From positions 53,664,021 to 53,728,020 of the forward strand of contig JAOWCC010001634.1 of NCBI GenBank assembly GCA_030867875.1: DNA of 64,000 nucleotides, read 5' to 3'. Below are positions 49,594-58,714 of this stretch, one piece after another (within the stretch, counting starts at the first letter, position 1; every line of letters starts with the position of its first letter). The notes under the pieces are model-generated. The model was not told the DNA's origin. It made no database searches and was given only the letters and a program-made list of their open reading frames with translations. The stretch is from Actinernus sp. WN-2022. Lineage: Eukaryota; Cnidaria; Anthozoa; Actiniaria; Actinernidae. Position numbers and translations under genes: made by a program.

Positions 49594-49675
49594 GTGCTCA
49601 ACAGGTGCTCAACAGATGCTCAAGAGGTGCTCAAGAGGTGCTCAACAGATGCTCAAGAGTGCTCAAGAGACTTAT
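49594..49675 (+). repeat. 11-bp tandem repeat at the 3' end of a Polinton gene
   Basis: Seven to eight imperfect copies of gtgctcaacag/gtgctcaagag. It overlaps the last codons of the gene at 49653-50204, whose C-terminus (VDKSLEHS) is read from it. So the gene tail was altered by repeat growth. Confidence 0.8.
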
Positions 49676-50204
49676 CAACAGTTTGTTGAATATGATTCTC
49701 GAAATTAGTTTCAGAAGGAATCTTAACATGTTTCGCTATTTGAAGTAAACCACTTGCTAGAGCCACCATTCTACCTCCTTTTAAAACAATATATCCAGCA
49801 GCATTTGATAGTTCTTGTTTAACTAATTCATTTGTTTGTAGATCTTTGCAAAGTTCTTTTTTATCATCTATAGGAATCATATAAGAAACTAGTTCTACAG
49901 TAGTTTGTATAGCTGTATCCATTAAACCATTAGTAACCTTATTTCCCATAGTAATCTGATATCGATTATAATATTTTTCGACATCCTTTGGTGGTAATTT
50001 CTTAACATCGACTAAACTCATGTTTACACCAGTATATCCACTAATATTTCCCAATACTGCTAGAATTGATAATGATTCTCTTTTATCTTCAATATCTGCT
50101 TTATCATGAATCACTTTTTTCGATCTTACTTTGATAGGTTTGTCTTCACTTTTAGAATCTGCTATTTGATCATCATTTATATACTCTTCAACAATCGACG
50201 TCAT
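49653..50204 (-). CDS. Polinton protein with helical C-terminal domain
   Basis: The start is at MTSIVEEYIND (50204); the frame beginning at 50222 uses a non-AUG codon. 183 residues. After an acidic and then basic N-terminus (KPIKVRSKKVI) comes a conserved-looking domain: LPPKDVEKYYNRYQITMGNK, LVSYMIPIDDKKEL, LSNAAGYIVLKGGRMVALAS. The Gly/Ala-rich end suggests a membrane-interacting helix. The function is unknown; it is probably a virion component from its place among small structural genes. Confidence 0.65.
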   Translation of the reverse strand: MTSIVEEYINDDQIADSKSEDKPIKVRSKKVIHDKADIEDKRESLSILAVLGNISGYTGVNMSLVDVKKLPPKDVEKYYNRYQITMGNKVTNGLMDTAIQTTVELVSYMIPIDDKKELCKDLQTNELVKQELSNAAGYIVLKGGRMVALASGLLQIAKHVKIPSETNFENHIQQTVDKSLEHS

Positions 50205-50369
50205 ATAAATTATAATTATCAACTATTATTTATATCATTTTATAAAATCGTATGTGGGTGCATATTATTCAAGGGGAACGAAACGCTATCCTTCGAGGGC
50301 TTTGAAACGAGGCCCTTGTAATTTGCCATATTCATTTATGAATTCTATGAAAGTACTTTTTATGATTTT
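50205..50369. promoter_or_regulatory. Intergenic region with G-rich repeated motif, copy 1
   Basis: tatgtgggtgcatattattc followed by aaggggaacgaaacg (50251-50286). A related motif recurs at 50931 and 51205. The outer caaggg (50271) and cccttg (50313) can pair around it. Confidence 0.5.
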
Positions 50370-51153
50370 CTAGTGTTCCACTTGTACAAAATTTCCTATT
50401 ACATACCTACATTTTATTCTAACATCTTTTAAATAATCGTTTAGCTCTTTTATTTTTAGATCGTAATCATTTGATACTATACACTTGAACTCATTCTCTT
50501 CATACCGTTCTAATAAATTCTTTTGTGCATTAGACAAGACACCATTACCAATAGGGGTTTTGAATTCAATACATAAACCATTGTAAGTTTTATGACAATT
50601 CATAATAATAATATCTGGTTGCCCCTTCATATATCCTTTTTCATAAGAATTGATTCGTTTAGTCGAACTATCTTGTAATTCACCCAATCCAGCCGTTATT
50701 AAGCAATTGGGGTAAAAACGTCTAATATATTTGACAACTCTCGTATGTAAATCATACTCATCTTCTATCTTAAATGTTAATGTATTAGGATTGTTGAACA
50801 TTCTATAATATCCATACTTTCTGATAGATGGTAGCACTTCAGAGAATACCCAATCTTGGAATATTTTGGCTGTATCTAATTTAGATCCAATATATAAGAG
50901 AATATAATCCACGTTCATTTATGAAAATAGTATGTGGATGTATATTTACCAAGGGGCGCGAAACCTTTATTTCCCTATATTCTATTTTATATTTTTCATC
51001 TACATGACGTGTTATTGCTTTCTTAGGGTTTTTATAACCTAACACTCTAGCAATATCTTTCCCTTTGAAATAGACATTCTGCCTACTATCTATGAAAGCA
51101 CTAATAGACAGACTAAGATCGACATTTTCAAATTTCTTGATTACTATTGACAT
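50370..51153 (-). pseudogene. BRO-N / VRR-NUC-like nuclease gene (frameshifted)
   Basis: The first frame (51153-50881, 90 codons) is a BRO-N domain: FKGKDIARVLGYKNPKKAI, then INERGLYSLI. The second frame (50918-50370) resumes with SKLDTAKIFQDWVFSEVLPS and IRKYGYY, the end of BRO-N. The C-terminal part is a restriction-like nuclease fold: KGQPDIIIMN (metal-binding Asp), GLCIEFKTP (E-x-K) and GVLSNAQKNLLERY (Gln), as in VRR-NUC proteins. The frames overlap at 50881-50918, which marks the shift. A copy of the G-rich motif lies inside the coding region just before the break. BRO-N domains bind DNA; the pairing with a nuclease suggests a DNA-processing or mobile-endonuclease role. Confidence 0.7.
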
Positions 51154-51376
51154 TATAATTATATATATCGACTAACGCTTATATGTATTTTTTATAAGAA
51201 TCATTTGTTGGTATATATTTACCAAGGGGGGTGTTTCGCCCCCCTTCTTGCAATTGCATATATATATGGTTTATTACTGCTTTTCCATAGTCTATTACTG
51301 CTTTTTCAAAGTGGGCTCTGATTTAGGTTCAATATCCCCTTGTTGCATGGAAGTGTGTTTCACGCGCACCTTATAA
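51154..51376. promoter_or_regulatory. Intergenic region with G-rich repeated motif and hairpin
   Basis: ggtatatatttaccaagggg at 51210, followed by ggtgtttcgccccccttc; aagggggg and ccccccctt-type arms form a strong stem-loop (about 51222-51247). An inverted match of the core (tccccttg) lies at about 51332. It is placed between the BRO and ATPase genes. Confidence 0.5.
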
Positions 51377-51991
51377 TTATCTGCTACCACATAAATCAGT
51401 TGCATATGGTATCTCAAGATAACACTGAAATGGATATCGTAAACAAAAACATATTCTAGAATATTTTTCAGATTTTAGTAACTTTATAAATTTCTTACGA
51501 TCTTCATTATCGATATCTCCCCCACATTCTTCAAATAATGTTTTTGATGATGTTTGACATGAACTATGGAATGCAACTACACAAGCTACGTTTTCACGAA
51601 ATGGTTTAGCAATTGAGGTTAATTGTTGAGTTAATACCCAAACCGATATTCCTTCATGTCTACCAGAAAAACTAAGATTAATAAATTTATTAGAACGCTG
51701 TTTTAGATCTTTACTAAAGGCACAATCATCTAATATGATTAATGTATTAGTACAATGTACCTGTAAACAATTGTTGACAACACGATAACAAATCATTTAT
51801 CTCATCTACATTACTTGCATCAGGTGATAAAACAATAAATCTAGGATCATTTTGTGCAAACCCATGATATGTTTTATTATTTATATACGTTGGGCATAAT
51901 AAGATTATATATTCAAATATTTCGTCTTTCCACATTCTGTTGGTCCTGTAATAATACAGTGAAAAGGTGTTCTATCATTCAATTTATCCAT
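51377..51991 (-). pseudogene. FtsK/HerA-type packaging ATPase (frameshifted)
   Basis: ATG at 51991 starts a frame with a Walker A motif (GPTECGKT, about residues 17-24) that ends at a stop shortly after. A second frame (51935-51747) continues with EYIILLCPTYINNK and FIVLSPDASNVDE. A third (51796-51377) holds the Walker B strand (TLIILDDCAF), then FSGRHEGISVWVLTQQ (the conserved sensor glutamine region) and PFRENVACVVAF. So two frameshifts, near 51930 and 51770, disable the gene. This family pumps DNA into the capsid in Polintons and related viruses. Confidence 0.85.
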
Positions 51992-53195
51992 ATGTTAATA
52001 TTACGCTCAATCTTTTAATACATGATTGAAGATCGAGGTTAGAATTCATAAGACTAAACAAAGCATCAGCTAGAACGAACATGTAACAGGAGTTCCAGAA
52101 TCCACCTCCATGAATATCATTATCTGCAAAAGTCCTCAAATCAATCCACAGTGCAAACTTATCACTAGCATAAAAGTCATTTTGTTTAACACTTTCTACT
52201 ACTGTAAAACGTTTCCTTATGGATTCCCACAAATCAGATGGTAGCATACCTTTTGAGTATAGGCGGTTTGGCATTCCATCAATATCAATAGTTATAGATG
52301 TGATCTTTGGGTTGGTGAACTTTTCAGAATCCCGTGCTCCACCAACATAGGTTTCAGTAAACAAACACAAAACACCAGTCATAGACCTCCGTGGTAAATT
52401 AATATGTTCATTAATAACGGTATCTGCTGTCTTGATGTTGAATGTTTTATAGAGAATTACGTTTTCATAGAAGAAGCCTTTTCCGACTTGGTATGTTGAT
52501 GCCGCTTCACGTGCCAGGTATTCACTTGAAATACATGAATACTCCATTTCTATATTGCTAAGTTTATAGTTAGGAGCTATTACGGTATCTGCATATACTA
52601 ACACATCAGAGACTGGAGCTAGTGTAATCTCAAAGATTATTGGATGAGGTAGTGCTTTTGGATAAAATACTCCATGATTGTTCAAAATCGAGTGGTCAAG
52701 TGGGATTTTATACTTAGTACCATGTATTGCTGCTAGAGCTGTGTCCTTAGCAACATCGGTGGGCTTATCACCAGCATCTGCTCGCATCTTTCTCATAGCT
52801 TCAGAAGATATACCCTGCTTTAATCTATTTTCACGTTCTTCTGTCGATAAATACAAATCGTGATAGGTTTGGAAAAGATCATGACGTTGCATATCCTGAA
52901 GCGTTTCTCCACCAAATATGACTTTTTGTCTAGATACTAGGTTTCTACCTATGTTATTCACAAGTCTCTTGTTTACATGTCCTGTAGTGGTGATATCGAA
53001 TAGTAGAGCTATGCTACCAGGGATAATAACCACATTCTCTGATAATTGTGGAATATTGACATACAGAGTTTCACCAGGACTTGCAGAAGATGGATTCATA
53101 GTTATTCGATTTAGACTACTTTCTGCCTTTAATCCAAATGGTTGCTTATAAACATGATTTACATCTAGCTTTTCTGAAATTGATTGCTGTGACAT
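51984..53195 (-). CDS. Major capsid protein, Polinton type
   Basis: 403 codons, open from MSQQSISEKLDVNHVYK. Beta-rich, with SLNRITMNPSSASPGETLYV, LVNNIGRNLVSRQKVIFGGE, GTKYKIPLDHSILNNHGVF, CISSEYLAREAAS and GMPNRLYSKGMLPSDLWES, a pattern consistent with Polinton/adintovirus capsid proteins that form double jelly-roll trimers. The C-terminus after DNDIHGGG looks altered (FWNSCYMFVLADALFSLMNS, then a possible non-native tail), so a small deletion or frameshift near 52080-52100 is likely. It lies 36 bp from the divergent integrase gene. Confidence 0.85.
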   Translation of the reverse strand: MSQQSISEKLDVNHVYKQPFGLKAESSLNRITMNPSSASPGETLYVNIPQLSENVVIIPGSIALLFDITTTGHVNKRLVNNIGRNLVSRQKVIFGGETLQDMQRHDLFQTYHDLYLSTEERENRLKQGISSEAMRKMRADAGDKPTDVAKDTALAAIHGTKYKIPLDHSILNNHGVFYPKALPHPIIFEITLAPVSDVLVYADTVIAPNYKLSNIEMEYSCISSEYLAREAASTYQVGKGFFYENVILYKTFNIKTADTVINEHINLPRRSMTGVLCLFTETYVGGARDSEKFTNPKITSITIDIDGMPNRLYSKGMLPSDLWESIRKRFTVVESVKQNDFYASDKFALWIDLRTFADNDIHGGGFWNSCYMFVLADALFSLMNSNLDLQSCIKRLSVILTYG

Positions 53196-53231
53196 AATAC
53201 TATAAGGATTAAACTATTCTTTTATTTATAT
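53196..53231. promoter_or_regulatory. Divergent capsid/integrase promoter region
   Basis: Only 36 bp separate the two start codons. It is AT-rich (actataaggatt and atttatatat), so both genes must share the region for initiation. Inferred from spacing. Confidence 0.5.
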
Positions 53232-54208
53232 ATGTTTAGTAAGATCTATTATTCTACTAATGGTTATTTGAAAGGATATTCAGCTATTTATAAACTAGCA
53301 CAGGCTGCTAATGTTAGTGAAGACCTCTCAAAGAAGTGGCTTGAGAAACAGCCGATTTGGCAGATATACTTACCAGCTCCTACATATATACAATGTATGT
53401 TCCAAGACCTCACTGGGATATTTCAAAACCTAATCAGATCCATCAAGCAGATCTATTATTTCTTCCACATGATACTGTGAAAGGAAGAACTTACAAATAT
53501 GCTTTAGTTGTTGTCGATATAGCTTCGAGGTATGTTGATGCTGAACCCTTGACATCTAAGTATTCAACAGAAGTATCAAAAGCTTTTACTAAAATTTATT
53601 CTAGAAAACTAAAATGGCCACAAACATTGATGGTAGATCCTGGAACAGAATTTATGGGATAAATGAAAAAACATGATATTAAAATTCAAAGAAGTGAGGC
53701 TGGAAACCATAGAGCACAATCATTAGTCGAAAGAGCTAATAGAACTATTTCTGAAAAACTATTCAGTCACCAATATGCTCAGGAAATGGTAATAGAAAAT
53801 GAACGATCAAGAAAATGGGTACAAATATTACCTGGTGTCCTGAAAGCCATCAATAGTAGTGTTAAAAGAATTACTGGTAAAGAACCTATCAAATTGATAA
53901 ACTCTAAAGAAATCAAAAATAAAGAAAGCGAATATAAAAGGCCTGTTGGATTAGATGAAAAAATATTACCAGCAGGAGTGAAAGTTAGATACTTATATTC
54001 TCCTGGCGAGCTTGAAGGTGGTGATAGATATCGGTCAACTGATCCAATATGGAGTTTAGAGATATATGATATTTCACGTAGTATTATTTCTACAAATCAA
54101 CCTGTCTTATACTATTTAATAGCGGGCCCAAAACGAGGCTTTGTAAGAGAAGAATTACAAACTGTACCATATGATACTGAACTACCGCCTGATAGTGTTT
54201 TAAAATAA
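53232..54208 (+). pseudogene. Polinton retroviral-type integrase (frameshift and stop)
   Basis: Starts MFSKIYYSTNGYLKGYSAIY. A frameshift near 53393 joins it to the rve core: HQADLLFLPHD (first Asp), LMVDPGTEFMG (second Asp) and, after a TAA at 53660-53662, AGNHRAQSLVERANRTISEK (catalytic Glu). The C-terminal part (VKVRYLYSPGELEGGDRYRS) is a chromodomain-like or SH3-like tail. All three DDE residues are still encoded, but not in one frame. It is the only plus-strand Polinton gene. Confidence 0.88.
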
Positions 54209-54747
54209 CTTTTGGTTCATATTTTTGGTTCATATTTTGGATTATACTTTGGATTATACGTTTTAATATGTTCTTGAGGTTATATGAAATAATATTGCTA
54301 TGTTCTTACCAGGTAAAACATCAATATTAATTTGGCCTATACCACAACAAGGATTTATATTTTATATTTTATATTTTATACTTTATATTTTTGGATTATA
54401 TTTTATATTATATTTTTGGATTATATTTTATACTTTATATTTTTGGATTATATTTTTTGGATTACATTTTTGATTCATATTTTTTGGTTCATATTTTGGA
54501 TTATACTTTGGATTATACGTTTTAATATGTTCTTGAGGTTATATGAAATAATATTGCTATGTTCTTACCAGGTAAAACATCAATATTAATTTGGCCTATA
54601 CTATAGTAAGGATTTTATTTTGGTTTCATTTTTGATTATACTTTGATCATACTTTTTGATTATATTTATTATCATATTTTGGATTATACTTTTGGATCAT
54701 ACTTTGGATCATACTTTTGAATTATATTTTTGGTTCATATTTTTGGA
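54209..54747 (+). repeat. AT-rich region with a ~121-bp direct duplication
   Basis: Copies at about 54222-54342 and 54481-54601 are nearly identical (tggattatactttgg, gaggttatatgaaataat, accaggtaaaacatcaatat). A diverged third copy of the last 75 bp lies at 61097-61172, near the right end. Between them are (tatattt)n runs. It separates the convergent ends of integrase and polymerase. Confidence 0.85.
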
Positions 54748-56191
54748 TTATATTTTTTCATCTATATTCTTATAACCATATGCTAGAGTATGGATACCAT
54801 CAGAATCGATATTCCGTTTATCATCTTCTCTAGACAGTGCTACCTTATTGACTTCTTCTGTATAGATATTATGTAGATGACTTCTGATTACATTAATCTT
54901 TCTCATCTGAGGTTCACCATCAAATAAGCATATCTTATAATCATCGAATGTGATATTATTCTTAACAACTGCTTTCTTCACACACTTACATTTCTTCTCT
55001 TCTATGTTGCTATACTTGAATGCATATAGCTTTGCCCGAAGTCCAACAAACTCAGTAATTATCTTACCACCTGCTTCATCCTTAAACATTCCTATAACTT
55101 TTTTATTAACATCTGTTTCTATAGCTGAGGGATGATCTTTAGGATAGTTGCTTGTATCAAACTTCGATCTCACATCATTATTTATATCCCTATAAAAATC
55201 TTCTGTTTCGATTTCATACATCAAGCTGTCTGTATCTGTGAATAGTAGTTTTGCTTTCTCATGATACTTAGGTTTGATGTATTCATAATGGAAGTCATAC
55301 ATTAATGCTTTGCTAAGGTCTAAGATCGACATACCTAAATATATCGGCTTATCAAATACTAGTTTCGTTCTTTTCATATGTATAGCTACTAAATTCTCTG
55401 AGAATATAGTTCTATGTTGATAGTTTGGTTTAGATATAAACTTCTTTGCCTTCTTCTCAGATGTGATGAGATGGATGTTAACTCTATTACGGATGTTTTC
55501 CATAGTCTTACCAAAGGTTGAGTTATTCATTAGTTTGAAGAAATCTTTTTCGAATTCATTCTTAGCAACCTTTCGCAGCTCTGTATTAAAGTTTATGTAT
55601 GGAGCCATCCAAGCACTCTCACTAAATGTTATACCTCTATGGATCTTAGTAATTTTCAATCCATGCTCTCATATACTTTCAGTGTAGTATGGTGGCTGAT
55701 GTACTTAGATTTATTACCCAGATTTGGAATCAATTTCTCTACCTCATTTACTGTTAGTCTTTCTGGAGCCAGAGGATAATCGTTATGGAGGTTGTGAAGT
55801 TCTGTTGGATACTCTAGATCCACTTCCAAGATAGAAGGATACTTATCCCACTTCTTCAACTCCATCTTATTCATCCATTTAAAATTATGTGTTGGTAGTT
55901 TCCTACTCATTGCCCACCCATATAAATTATTTGCATCTAGGTATTGAATATACTTCGATGGCTTCGATGGATTGTAATTATTCATGTATTTATTATTAGC
56001 CTTACCATAACGGGTTGAGATAATTGATATCCCACCTCTAATACCCTTCTCAACCATATTTATCATATCGATGTCATGTAGTAGTTGTAATTTGACCTTA
56101 GTCATTTTCAAACAGGCATCCCATGACAATCCTGGTGATGTGTAGTACCATGCTGGATCTAGATTATAGTTCTTCAAACATACGTCTCTAA

Positions 56192-56233
56192 AATTCTCAA
56201 AGACATCTGCTAATAATTCTCAAAGACATCTGC
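56192..56233 (+). repeat. 19-bp direct duplication at the LINE 5' junction
   Basis: aattctcaaagacatctgc occurs at 56192-56210 and 56215-56233, separated by taat. The first copy is polymerase coding sequence (complement); the second abuts the LINE. Confidence 0.92.
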
Positions 56234-58714
56234 CATCGTATAACAGATTCTGGGATCGTTGAACTTTCCTTAAGCGACCATTATATGATTTATTGCAACA
56301 GAACTTGCAAATTACCCAAAGCTAAGCCAAAGGTGATTAATGTCCGCAGTTTTAAGAATTTCGATCCAGATGATTTTATAGCTGATCTCCAAAACCAGCC
56401 GTGGGACACTGTGTATTTATTTGACAGCCCTGATGATGCCTGGTTTGCCACAGAAGTGTTTCTGAGAGATGTTGGTAATAAACATGCCCCAACGCATACT
56501 CTTCGAGTTCGAGGATCCCAGCCCCCTTGGATGTCGGATGAAATCAGACAATCTATGAAGAGTCGCGACGTGATGAAGCGCAGAGCCGTTAAGTCCAAAT
56601 TAGATCAGGATTGGTGCTCTTACAGGACTCTCAGAAACAAAGTAACCCGGCTGATCGAAACTGCCAAGAGAAGTTATTATAACGAGTTGTTAACCGAAAA
56701 TGCTAATGACGCCTCTAAGTTATGGTCTGCAATCAGAAAACTCATACCTAAAAAGAACAAGGTTGCTATGCATGAACTTAACATTGACGGAAAAAGCATT
56801 TCTGACAACACTGGGATGGCAAACTGTTTTAATAACTTTTTTACATCTGTGGGTGCACGCCTAAGGAACGCCTTGCCTACTCTACGAGTGCGCAATCATA
56901 CATCTTGCGTGACGACGGATTCAGTTACAGCTTTTAAGTTTAAGGACATACCAATCAGCTTTGTACAGAAAGAACTTTCATCCCTTCGTGTAAAGAAATC
57001 TTCTGGTATCAAGGACATCCATACTCGAATGCTTAAAACTGGGGCTACTGTTCTAGCTTCTCCCTTGGCTCACATCTTCAATTTGTCATTACGAACAAAT
57101 AAAGTACCCACTTCATGGAAGTCTGCAACTGTTACTCCACTTCACAAGGCTGGTTCGTTCTCTGACCCAAATAACTTTAGACCAATATCTGTGCTTCCTG
57201 TTGTGATGAAGATTTTTGAGCGTGCTGTACATAAACAACTTTATGAGCATCTAACAACAAACAAGCTGCTTTCCACACATCAATCTGGGTTTAGACCTGG
57301 TCATTCTACTGGTACTGCCCTCCTGGATGTCTCTGATTTTATACTGAAGAACATAGATGAAGGAAATCTTATCGGAGCTGTATTTCTGGACTTGAGCAAG
57401 GCATTCGATATGATCAACCATGATATTCTGAAAGTGAAGCTTAGCAAAGTTGGCATAAACGGGAAAGCATTAGATTGGTTTGACGATTACCTAAGTAACA
57501 GATCTCAGACAGTAACTATTAATGGTACACTGTCCGACACCATGGATATATCACTAGGGGTCCCACAGGGTTCGGTCCTTGGACCTCTATTATTTATCAT
57601 TTTTATTAATGACCTTCCTCTGAGTATTCAACGCAGTAAAGTAGTTTTATATGCAGATGATACAGCTATATTCTTTGCTCACAATGATATACAGCTAATT
57701 GAATCCGTCTTACAAGCTGAACTTGACAATCTTAATACCTGGTTTAGTGCTAATGATCTCATCGTAAATTGTAAGAAAACTAACGTAATGCTTCTTGGGA
57801 CTAGCCAGCGGCTAGCACGATCCAAAAAGCCATGTTTATCTTCGTCGGGAGTCATACTCCAACATTCAGAGTCCGTTAAATATTTAGGTTTATGTTTTGA
57901 TTCTAAGCTTAACTGGCACGAGCACATCGATGCATTATCAGCTAGAGTATCATGCAGATTAGGGCTCCTTAGGAGAATCAGGAAATATGTTAGTGTAGAC
58001 ACCTGTAAACATCTTCATTGTACACTAGTTCAACCATTATTAGAATATTGTGACATCATCTGGTCTAATGCTGATCAGACAAGTCTTAATAGACTCCTTA
58101 GGCTGCAAAAGAGAGCAGCACGCATAATATTGATGAAGAAGACACGCGAGGAACGTACAGTGAATCTATTTAGAGAGCTAGGCTGGGTTCCATTAAACCA
58201 GCGTTGGGACTTCCATAAATGTCTCACCGTTTTTAAATGTTTAAATAATTTATGTCCACCGTATCTCCAAAATCTATTTCACCGTAATTCTGATGTACAT
58301 AATTATAATACTAGAAACCGTAATAACATCCATTTAGTCAAAATTTCATCTAATTCTGGCTATAGATCATTTACTTTCTCTGCAGCTAAACTCTTTAATA
58401 GTCTAGACAGCTATATAAAGAATGCTCCAACTATCAAGAGTTTTGTAAATAACTACTGGAATAACCCTATCTGTAATTAGTTAATGCTGCTACTACATGT
58501 ATAGTACATCAAGTATATTTTAAATTAGGGTAATTACTATCAAGTATTTTTTAATCAGTGTAATTACCATCTATGTGAATACTTATATTAGCGTAATTAT
58601 TATATATTATCAATTATTGTAAACTTATTTTAGTTTTTAAACACAGCTTCAATGGAAATCAGTGTAAACTGTTTGAATTCTGTGTATAATAAAGTTTATT
58701 ATTATTATTATTAT
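56234..58714 (+). mobile_element. CR1-like LINE inserted in the polymerase gene
   Basis: 5'-truncated inside the endonuclease (its last motif, LSLSDHYMIYC, is at about 56262-56295). It carries a full RT frame and ends in aataaagtttatta plus (tta)n. No long target duplication at the 3' side; the tail merges with the target sequence ttaagat. Confidence 0.9.
56285..58480 (+). CDS. LINE ORF2 reverse transcriptase, open
   Basis: 731 codons without a stop, in frame with the upstream endonuclease end. RT motifs: KKSSGIKDIHTRML, FRPISVLPVVMKIFE, SGFRPGHST, VFLDLSKAFDMINHD (motif A), LGVPQGSVLGPLLFIIFIND (motif B), VVLYADDTAIF (motif C), VKYLGLCFDSKLNW. The C-terminus has the CR1-like LQKRAARII and FNSLDSYIKNAPTIKSFVNN. 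The open frame shows a recent insertion from an active source, younger than the other LINE copies in this window. The copy itself lacks the endonuclease and cannot move alone. Confidence 0.93.
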   Translation: MIYCNRTCKLPKAKPKVINVRSFKNFDPDDFIADLQNQPWDTVYLFDSPDDAWFATEVFLRDVGNKHAPTHTLRVRGSQPPWMSDEIRQSMKSRDVMKRRAVKSKLDQDWCSYRTLRNKVTRLIETAKRSYYNELLTENANDASKLWSAIRKLIPKKNKVAMHELNIDGKSISDNTGMANCFNNFFTSVGARLRNALPTLRVRNHTSCVTTDSVTAFKFKDIPISFVQKELSSLRVKKSSGIKDIHTRMLKTGATVLASPLAHIFNLSLRTNKVPTSWKSATVTPLHKAGSFSDPNNFRPISVLPVVMKIFERAVHKQLYEHLTTNKLLSTHQSGFRPGHSTGTALLDVSDFILKNIDEGNLIGAVFLDLSKAFDMINHDILKVKLSKVGINGKALDWFDDYLSNRSQTVTINGTLSDTMDISLGVPQGSVLGPLLFIIFINDLPLSIQRSKVVLYADDTAIFFAHNDIQLIESVLQAELDNLNTWFSANDLIVNCKKTNVMLLGTSQRLARSKKPCLSSSGVILQHSESVKYLGLCFDSKLNWHEHIDALSARVSCRLGLLRRIRKYVSVDTCKHLHCTLVQPLLEYCDIIWSNADQTSLNRLLRLQKRAARIILMKKTREERTVNLFRELGWVPLNQRWDFHKCLTVFKCLNNLCPPYLQNLFHRNSDVHNYNTRNRNNIHLVKISSNSGYRSFTFSAAKLFNSLDSYIKNAPTIKSFVNNYWNNPICN

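Noticed and set aside
58649..58714. C-terminal 20 residues of the polymerase N-terminal frame
   Set aside because: The Ile-rich tail is a reading of the LINE (tta)n end, not polymerase sequence.
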